Part shown: in pieces, positions 5,481 to 9,259 of the stretch
Position numbering within the stretch: the stretch's first letter is position 1
Layout: each line of letters opens with the position of its first letter
Assembly: GCA_041487535.1 (NCBI GenBank)
Contig: JBGPNM010000050.1
Span: 1-9,259, forward strand
Reading direction: 5' to 3'
DNA length: 9,259 nucleotides
Source of the DNA: JANWHZ01 sp041487535
GTDB lineage: Bacteria > Patescibacteriota > Saccharimonadia > Saccharimonadales > UBA4665
Notes under the pieces: generated by a model
Seen by the model: only the letters and a program-made list of their open reading frames with translations
What the model was told of the DNA's origin: nothing
The model's database searches: none
Made by a program: the position numbers and the translations under genes

Positions 5481-6158
5481 CTATTTTCTATTCGCTTCCA
5501 GCACCCGGCTGCCCTGCCAGACAATCGTATACAGGCTCGCCAGCAACACAAAAAACGGCGCCACTACGGCGAGCATCGGCAGGTAGGCCGACGGGTGCAG
5601 CAGGCGGGATGAGAGGTCGAACAGCAAGCCCGCCGGATCGAACAGGACGTCCCACGTGTTCCAGCGTAGATCGCGGCCGATATAGATGGCCACGCTGCAT
5701 ACCAACAGGATTGCCGCAATCCACGCACCCGCCCCGCGGCTCGTCAGCCGGCGACGCAGCTCGGTGTGCACCAAATACAGGCTGCCGACCCCAAGCGCGA
5801 GTCCGGTGAAGATAAAAGAGGTAAACAGTACGGCATTAAATAATGCATTGCTGGCGCCGGCTTCCGGCAGATGAATAAAATCGCTGACCATATAAAAACT
5901 GTTGGGCAAGAAGGCCAGCCACACCCCGCTCACCGCCAGCCCCTCCCAGCTGGACCAGGCTTTACGGCCTAGTACGCGCATCAGCCACAGCGACAAGCCG
6001 AACGGCAGCCACGCCAGGAAGAGATTCCACGCCAAATACGCATCACCCGGCCCCTGCCCGCTGATATAGCCGGCAAGAAGCAACCCCATGCTGACGAGAG
6101 TCGCCGCGCACAGCGCTAGAACATACTGCACCCCGGGCGGAATGCTGGCACGCGTCAC
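5481..6158 (-). CDS. DUF1361 integral membrane protein
   Basis: 225 residues from GTG 6158 (233 if read from ATG 6182). It matches the DUF1361 family by WNLFLAWLPF, LPNSFYMVSDFIHL, FTGLALGVGSLYLVH and YIGRDLRWNTWDVL. About six hydrophobic segments span the protein, with basic residues at the likely cytoplasmic ends (LRRRLTSR, EANRK). The family has no established function; conserved Asn, Asp and Arg residues in the membrane-proximal motifs hint at something more than a scaffold. Start choice: neither candidate has a Shine-Dalgarno sequence, but TATAAC (6165-6170) ends exactly 6 nt before the GTG, the same geometry as at orn and argS, and it would lie inside the gene if ATG 6182 were used. It sits 61 bp after the isomerase gene and about 53 bp before argS. 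Confidence 0.85.
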   Translation of the reverse strand: MTRASIPPGVQYVLALCAATLVSMGLLLAGYISGQGPGDAYLAWNLFLAWLPFGLSLWLMRVLGRKAWSSWEGLAVSGVWLAFLPNSFYMVSDFIHLPEAGASNALFNAVLFTSFIFTGLALGVGSLYLVHTELRRRLTSRGAGAWIAAILLVCSVAIYIGRDLRWNTWDVLFDPAGLLFDLSSRLLHPSAYLPMLAVVAPFFVLLASLYTIVWQGSRVLEANRK

Positions 6159-6164
6159 CGCTTT

Positions 6165-6170
6165 GTTATA
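6165..6170 (-). promoter_or_regulatory. -10 element (TATAAC) of the DUF1361 gene, leaderless geometry
   Basis: Minus strand reads TATAAC-AAAGCG-GTG. Five of six bases match TATAAT and the gap to the GTG at 6158 is 6 nt. A second -10-like word (TATAGA) lies 6 bp upstream. No clear -35 is seen. The start-codon consequence is uncertain. Confidence 0.4.
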
Positions 6171-6219
6171 TCTATACTGCATGTTCGTCTGTGGCTACGG
6201 CCAACATTGCGCTAGGACA

Positions 6220-7251
6220 TCAGCCGTTCAGCTCCCTCTTGAATTTTTCGACCAACTCTACTGGTGCAGGATTGAGGCCGTTCAATAGAGCCAGATAAAC
6301 ACTTACGAAATCGCCGAACAGTATGATCCATAGCAGTTGTTCGAGCAGCGTCGTTCCTGCCGCCTGCACCACAATCGGGCTGGGCCGCATACCGGACAGC
6401 AGGCGCTCGGTCACTACAAAGCGCTTCTGCACACGCGGATGTTCCAGGTTGCTGCGCAGATCAATGAGTGCATAGGGCTTGTCCACCGGCTGTTTGCTCC
6501 AACCGATGAATTCGTTATGGTTGAACTCCGGCAGTTGGTTCGTCCATGCCACCTGCTTGGCGTTTTCGTTGAAGCTTATCTTCCATTTGTACGCGGCCGG
6601 CGCCAGCTTTGGCCCGCTGTAGACGACGATAGATTTGCCGATAAGCTCCTGGGCGATCTGTTTTGCCGGGTTGTTCGCCGTCGGCACGTCCGGACGCCAG
6701 GCCCGGGCGGCGGTACCAAGGAACTCGGCAGTCGTCGCCAGCTGCGGCCGGAAGTCGTCCTGCAGCAAGCCAGCAATCGTTAGAATCTCTAACAGGGCGC
6801 GGAAGTTATATAGCACGGCGAAGCGCGGCTGTTCGGCCTTGGGGAGACGCGCAAACATATAGCCCTTCTCCTCGGCAATACGCTGCAAGGTGCCGCCGCT
6901 AGCGATTACTGCTATCTGCGCTCCCTTGGCTTCCGCTTGCTCCAGAGCGCTGAGCGTCTCCTCGGTGTTACCCGAGTAGCTTGCCGCGATAAACAACGTC
7001 TTGCCGTCTACATAGGCCGGAATGTCGTAATCGCGCACGATTTCAAACGGCAGGTGCAGCGTGGGCCAAGTACGTACCAGTGTCGCCGCCAGCGCCGAGC
7101 CGCCCATCGCGCCGTACACGACATTTTGTACACCGTTGAACGCTCTACCGCTCAATGCAAAGTCGTGCGTCAGCTGCGCGCCCTCTTTCTCGGCAATCCC
7201 CAGTGCGTCTTGGGTATCAAGTTCGTGAATTCGTTTCAGATCATCCAGCAT
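6220..7251 (-). CDS. Bifunctional phosphoglucose/phosphomannose isomerase (SIS family)
   Basis: 343 residues, two SIS (sugar isomerase) domains. It interconverts glucose-6-P, fructose-6-P and mannose-6-P in the cytoplasm. Seen: GAMGGSALA (47-55) as the first sugar-phosphate loop; SYSGNTEET (91-99), the SIS phosphate-binding motif; PRF near 142-144; FNENAK (227-232) and PEFNHNE (241-247). Glu229 and His245 are 16 residues apart, the same spacing as the catalytic Glu203 and His219 of the crystallised Pyrobaculum aerophilum PGI/PMI. The C-terminal VYLALLNGLNPAPVELVEKFKREL is also typical. In Patescibacteria this enzyme often replaces the classical Pgi. The start is firm: AGGAGG (7257-7262) lies 5 nt before the ATG. 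It follows the membrane protein gene by 15 bp and is probably in one transcript with it. Confidence 0.93.
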   Translation of the reverse strand: MLDDLKRIHELDTQDALGIAEKEGAQLTHDFALSGRAFNGVQNVVYGAMGGSALAATLVRTWPTLHLPFEIVRDYDIPAYVDGKTLFIAASYSGNTEETLSALEQAEAKGAQIAVIASGGTLQRIAEEKGYMFARLPKAEQPRFAVLYNFRALLEILTIAGLLQDDFRPQLATTAEFLGTAARAWRPDVPTANNPAKQIAQELIGKSIVVYSGPKLAPAAYKWKISFNENAKQVAWTNQLPEFNHNEFIGWSKQPVDKPYALIDLRSNLEHPRVQKRFVVTERLLSGMRPSPIVVQAAGTTLLEQLLWIILFGDFVSVYLALLNGLNPAPVELVEKFKRELNG

Positions 7252-7266
7252 GACTTCCTCCTGCCA

Positions 7267-7686
7267 TTATTGTACCCTAGGAAGCGTACGAAGTGATCTG
7301 TTCTGACGGTAGAACTTCAGGAACCACCAGCCGAAGAAGAGCTGGAACGGTATATTTGCCCAGACTCCCCAGGGCAAACCCCGCACTAAAGCTACCGCCA
7401 GCAATATAACGCCAACGCCGCCATTATCCAGCACCGCGAAGAGCATCAGGTACCCTGCCAGCTTTGTACGCGGCCGTTTATAGATGGTCCAATAGGTAAA
7501 AAAGTCGGACAATACGACAAGGCCCCACAGCCTCAGGAATATAATATGCTTACCGATTGCCTGCAGCCCCAAAAACGGCAGCCAGGACACGGGGATAAGC
7601 AGCGGCACCAGTCCCCATACGGCAATGACCATAAACAACTTAAAATACATGATGACCTTGAACAATGGGGAATCAAAGACTAGCAT
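7267..7686 (-). CDS. Unrecognised small integral membrane protein
   Basis: 139 residues with about four hydrophobic segments (roughly 14-34, 42-64, 77-100, 104-124) and a basic tail (KFYRQNRSLRTLPRVQ). Positive charges between segments (YKRPRTK) suggest a cytoplasmic loop. I know no family for it. Two starts are possible: ATG 7686, with a weak AGG 3 nt upstream, and ATG 7650 (residue 13), with AAGG 5 nt upstream; both fit the promoter at 7722-7750. It is the first gene of a unit with the sugar-phosphate isomerase (15 bp apart), which raises but does not show a link to envelope carbohydrate metabolism. Aromatic-rich segments (WGVWANIPFQLFFGWWFLKFY) suggest a helical membrane bundle rather than a secreted protein. 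Confidence 0.7.
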   Translation of the reverse strand: MLVFDSPLFKVIMYFKLFMVIAVWGLVPLLIPVSWLPFLGLQAIGKHIIFLRLWGLVVLSDFFTYWTIYKRPRTKLAGYLMLFAVLDNGGVGVILLAVALVRGLPWGVWANIPFQLFFGWWFLKFYRQNRSLRTLPRVQ

Positions 7687-7721
7687 ACACCTACTTCACG
7701 CTTGCATTAGACAGCAGATTC

Positions 7722-7750
7722 TTTATAGTATAGCGTAAATGCATAAGCAA
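7722..7750 (-). promoter_or_regulatory. Promoter of the membrane protein / isomerase unit
   Basis: Minus strand: TTGCTT (7745-7750), 17-bp spacer, TATAAA (7722-7727, 5 of 6). The predicted start near 7715 leaves a leader of about 30 nt to ATG 7686. An overlapping TATACT (7727-7732) is an alternative -10 but lacks a well-spaced -35. Confidence 0.5.
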
Positions 7751-7756
7751 TATAGT
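7751..7756 (+). promoter_or_regulatory. -10 element (TATAGT) for the 178-residue protein gene
   Basis: TATAGT (5 of 6) ends 15 nt before the ATG at 7772, giving a leader of about 9 nt that would just contain AGGGGG (7763-7768). It abuts the divergent -35 at 7745-7750, so the two promoters would compete. No convincing -35 is seen for this direction. Confidence 0.35.
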
Positions 7757-7771
7757 GATTAGAGGGGGCAC

Positions 7772-8308
7772 ATGTTTGGGCAACATCACGACGGAAATTC
7801 GCAGAATAATCAGGGTATGACCCCTGCAGACGTAACCGAGGACGGCACATTAGGTATACCCGCGCCTGGCAGCAGTATTGGTGGCCCGATTAGTGCTCCA
7901 GCGGCCATGGGACCAAGCGATGACTCCAGCGGCATGCCGGCGCTGCCGCAATCCTTCCGCCAGCCGGCGACACAATTGCCGGCGCAGCCAGCTGCCGGCA
8001 CCGCCCCCGAGCCTTCTATGATGAGCAACAGTAGCGGTGGCGGCAATACTACGGCGCATGGCCTGATTAGTATCAAGCAAGAGGCGCTCCAGCAGCTCAA
8101 GCCACTCGTCGGCCATCTGGACCAAACGCCCGAAGAGAAATTCCGCACCGCCATGATGATGATCCAAGCTGCCGACGATCAGAGCCTGATCGGCGAAGCG
8201 TATGAAGCCGCCAAAGGCATAGCCGACGAGAAGGTACGCGCCCAAGCGCTGCTCGACGTCGTAAACGAAATCAACTACTTTACGTCCCAGAACAACAACC
8301 AAGCTTAA
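7772..8308 (+). CDS. Unrecognised protein: disordered N-terminus, helical C-terminal domain
   Basis: 178 residues, no signal peptide or membrane segment. Residues 1-95 are low-complexity and probably disordered (G, S, P, A, Q, N and M rich, e.g. GNSQNNQGMTPAD and QPATQLPAQPAAG). Residues 97-172 look like a compact helical domain (HGLISIKQEALQQLKPLVGHL, PEEKFRTAMMMIQAADDQSL, GEAYEAAKGI, DEKVRAQALLDVVNEINYF), possibly three to four amphipathic helices. The domain's sharpness against the loose N-terminus suggests a conserved functional unit. My impression is that similar proteins occur in other Saccharibacteria, but I could not check this. AGGGGG 3 nt before the ATG supports the start. It is convergent with the sorting-signal protein gene (26 bp between stops). 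The function is unknown; a protein-protein adaptor is one guess. Confidence 0.75.
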   Translation: MFGQHHDGNSQNNQGMTPADVTEDGTLGIPAPGSSIGGPISAPAAMGPSDDSSGMPALPQSFRQPATQLPAQPAAGTAPEPSMMSNSSGGGNTTAHGLISIKQEALQQLKPLVGHLDQTPEEKFRTAMMMIQAADDQSLIGEAYEAAKGIADEKVRAQALLDVVNEINYFTSQNNNQA

Positions 8309-8314
8309 GCCAAA

Positions 8315-8327
8315 GCGCCAACGGCGC
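8315..8327. terminator. Short GC hairpin between convergent genes (weak terminator candidate)
   Basis: GCGCC-AAC-GGCGC lies 6 bp after the stop of the 178-residue protein gene and 7 bp from the convergent stop. The stem is only 5 bp and no T-tract follows on either strand, so intrinsic termination would be inefficient. Confidence 0.25.
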
Positions 8328-8334
8328 ATAGCAG

Positions 8335-8931
8335 CTAGCGGGCCCGCCGCTGGCGTATATGATGAATAGCCCCGCCGAGCAGACCAACACCGAGCGCGCT
8401 GAACAGGATGGTAGTTCCCGGTCCGGTATTTGGTATGGGTGTATTGCCTGACGGTGCGGTGGTTGCCGGAGGCTGGGACGTCTGCTGCGTCTGCTGCTGG
8501 CCGGTCTGACCGCTGCCACTCGTGCCGCCAGATGATTGACTGGGTGTCTTGTTAGGCTGCTGCGTCGTGCTAGGCTGGGAAGGTGCCGCCTGTTGCTTGT
8601 TATTATCAGCGGTAGTTTTCTTCTGGCTTTGGCTTTTCTGGCTTTTGTTTTGCGACGGCTTGGACTGTTGCTTTTTCTTTGCCCAGTCGGTAATCGTCGC
8701 GATGCGGCTGCTAACGGTACTGCTAACGCCGTGGCGGTGCATCCATAGCCAAGCGCCGCCGCCTGTCACAAGCGCCAGGATAAGCAGAGCTGTCGTTACG
8801 CGCACAGCCGCATGACGGGTTCGGGCCACTACGGCCTGCTCTCGGTAGTATGGGCGCAGCTCCGGCGGAACGTCGAGGACGTCCGGACGTTTAGTAGACT
8901 GCTGATTTGCTTTCCTGCCAAATAATCGCAT
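8335..8931 (-). CDS. Putative sortase-anchored surface protein (IPNTG sorting signal)
   Basis: 198 residues. Order: cytoplasmic, charged N-terminus (1-43); TM1 (about 45-64, TTALLILALVTGGGAWLWM); a long hydrophilic linker (about 70-165) rich in S, Q, T, K, G and P (SQKSQSQKK, TGQQQTQQTSQPP); then IPNTG (166-170), TM2 (about 173-190) and the basic tail HIRQRRAR. The last part has the layout of an LPXTG cell-wall sorting signal with Ile for Leu; sortases cut between Thr and Gly and attach the protein to the envelope. No folded extracellular domain is evident, so it could be a stalk or spacer. Both ends are membrane-embedded, unusual for a sortase substrate unless TM1 acts as an uncleaved signal anchor. 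ATG 8931 is supported by TACAAT ending 6 nt upstream with a -35 at 17 bp; there is no Shine-Dalgarno sequence. Confidence 0.75.
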   Translation of the reverse strand: MRLFGRKANQQSTKRPDVLDVPPELRPYYREQAVVARTRHAAVRVTTALLILALVTGGGAWLWMHRHGVSSTVSSRIATITDWAKKKQQSKPSQNKSQKSQSQKKTTADNNKQQAAPSQPSTTQQPNKTPSQSSGGTSGSGQTGQQQTQQTSQPPATTAPSGNTPIPNTGPGTTILFSALGVGLLGGAIHHIRQRRAR

Positions 8932-8937
8932 AGCTGC

Positions 8938-8966
8938 ATTGTACCTCTGTCATTCACAGATTCCAA
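8938..8966 (-). promoter_or_regulatory. Promoter of the sorting-signal protein gene, leaderless geometry
   Basis: Minus strand: TTGGAA (8961-8966, 4 of 6), 17-bp spacer, TACAAT (8938-8943, 5 of 6), 6 nt (GCAGCT), then ATG at 8931. This is the most complete example in the window of a two-element promoter placed so that transcription begins at the start codon. Confidence 0.65.
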
Positions 8967-9014
8967 GCATAAGCATCTACTTTTGTACAGCGCCGCACTT
9001 CTTAACCTGCCAAC

Positions 9015-9054
9015 AAAAACGAACAGGAATCCGGATTCATGCCGGATTCCTGTT
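9015..9054 (-). terminator. Rho-independent terminator
   Basis: A perfect 13-bp stem, AACAGGAATCCGG (9022-9034) with its complement (9042-9054), and a 7-nt loop. On the minus strand it is followed after CG by TTTTTGTT (9019-9012). This is the strongest hairpin in the window and the only one with a T-tract on its distal side. It probably ends transcripts from groEL or from the possible small RNA and insulates the promoter at 8938-8966. Confidence 0.75.
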
Positions 9055-9127
9055 ACCTGGCAGCCCAGGAAAAGAGAAGCCGAGCGACGGATGTAGTCCG
9101 GCGCCCGGAGCGATAATCGAGCGGTTA
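9015..9127 (-). ncRNA. Possible small RNA or groEL 3' region
   Basis: The non-coding stretch between groEL and the sorting-signal gene has a perfect minus-strand TATAAT (9133-9138) with no start codon following it, and a strong intrinsic terminator about 75 nt downstream. If the promoter is real it would give an RNA of about 110 nt. Sub-structures include CGGA-CTACA-TCCG and CCTGG-CAGC-CCAGG. A dyad, ATAATC (9113-9118) with GATTAT (9132-9137), overlaps the -10. There is no good -35, and no known RNA family (SRP, 6S, tmRNA, RNase P) was recognised. Alternatively the whole stretch is a long groEL 3' UTR. Confidence 0.25.
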
Positions 9128-9196
9128 GCGAGATTATATGCCGAGCCCAAGAAAACAAGTCCTTAAAAATAGATAGTTTTCCTGGTGCGAAGCTAT

Positions 9197-9222
9197 ATGA
9201 GAGAAACCTAGGCTTCTCTCAT
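9197..9222. terminator. Hairpin just downstream of groEL
   Basis: A perfect 9-bp stem, ATGAGAGAA (9197-9205) with TTCTCTCAT (9214-9222), encloses an 8-nt loop containing the palindrome CCTAGG. It starts 4 nt after the groEL stop codon. No T-tract follows on the minus strand, so it is a weak terminator or, more likely, a 3'-end-stabilising stem of the groEL mRNA. Confidence 0.4.
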
Positions 9223-9226
9223 TTGC

Positions 9227-9259
9227 TTACATCATCCCCATACCGCCCATGTCGGGGGC
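9227..9259 (-). CDS. groL: Chaperonin GroEL, C-terminal fragment (cut by window edge)
   Basis: Only the last ten codons and TAA are present, reading APDMGGMGMM. The Gly-Gly-Met tail is the disordered C-terminal extension typical of bacterial GroEL (GGMGGMGGMM), which projects into the folding chamber. Earlier domains lie beyond base 9259. The call rests on this tail alone, but few other bacterial proteins end this way. The gene is followed by a 9-bp hairpin and, about 170 nt on, a strong terminator. Confidence 0.85.
   Translation of the reverse strand, partial: APDMGGMGMM

Noticed and set aside
4770..7862. Further GTATAC-like words (near 4767 in argS and 7855 in the 178-residue gene)
   Set aside because: They lie inside coding sequence without a dyad partner, so they are not credible operators.
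9040..9146. SRP RNA or tRNA-like sequence in the gap (a GGATGTAG word; GCCGAGC occurring twice)
   Set aside because: The conserved SRP tetraloop core and any tRNA cloverleaf or T-loop motif are absent; the 7-bp repeat is short enough to be chance.
8829..9158. Minus-strand open frame of 109 codons covering the groEL/sorting-signal gap
   Set aside because: It runs through the strong terminator hairpin and into the sorting-signal gene in another frame, with unstructured, Ser/Arg-rich composition and no ribosome-binding site.

Overview
The window looks like a piece of a Patescibacteria (CPR) chromosome, most likely Candidatus Saccharibacteria (TM7) or a close relative. This is inferred from family content and promoter style, not from a marker phylogeny. 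The content is short, densely packed genes: a two-SIS-domain bifunctional phosphoglucose/phosphomannose isomerase, a DUF1361 membrane protein, an ArgRS with a HAGH signature, an oligoribonuclease, a GroEL with a Gly/Met tail, and a surface protein ending in IPNTG + membrane anchor + basic tail. The standard bacterial code fits every gene. No tRNA, rRNA, CRISPR array, insertion sequence or prophage was seen.

Layout, left to right. (1) Minus strand: the N-terminus of oligoribonuclease (1-59), then an NAD(P)H-dependent FMN reductase (100-681). (2) A divergent HxlR-type redox regulator (756-1106). The shared intergenic region holds a good sigma70-like promoter for the reductase and a GTATAC-N3-GTATAC palindrome, so this reads as a regulator/reductase pair. 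(3) An unrecognised 179-residue protein (1112-1648, minus) behind a palindrome-bearing promoter. (4) A visibly AT-richer plus-strand pair: a YfbR/HDDC2-like HD phosphohydrolase (1832-2425) and a zinc nucleoside deaminase (2440-2841), probably nucleotide salvage. (5) A long minus-strand run read from right to left: membrane protein (7267-7686), sugar-phosphate isomerase (6220-7251), DUF1361 protein (5481-6158), argS (3751-5427), mscL (3277-3735) and msrB (2860-3261). (6) A plus-strand protein with a disordered N-terminus and helical C-terminus (7772-8308), convergent with a minus-strand sortase-substrate-like protein (8335-8931). (7) A roughly 295-bp non-coding stretch with two hairpins and a possible small RNA, then the last ten codons of groEL (9227-9259, minus).

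The most striking signal is in the starts. Six genes (orn, the HD hydrolase, the deaminase, argS, DUF1361, the sorting-signal protein) have a TATAAT-like hexamer ending exactly 6 or 7 nt before the start codon and no Shine-Dalgarno sequence, and the HxlR gene is close to this. That is the geometry of leaderless mRNAs beginning at the start codon. Genes inside transcription units (the isomerase, msrB) instead carry clear Shine-Dalgarno sequences. This pattern moves two starts inward from the longest open frame (argS to 5427, DUF1361 to a GTG at 6158). The start of the unknown 179-residue protein is moved to GTG 1648 for a different reason: a Shine-Dalgarno sequence and a -10 element that covers the upstream TTG.
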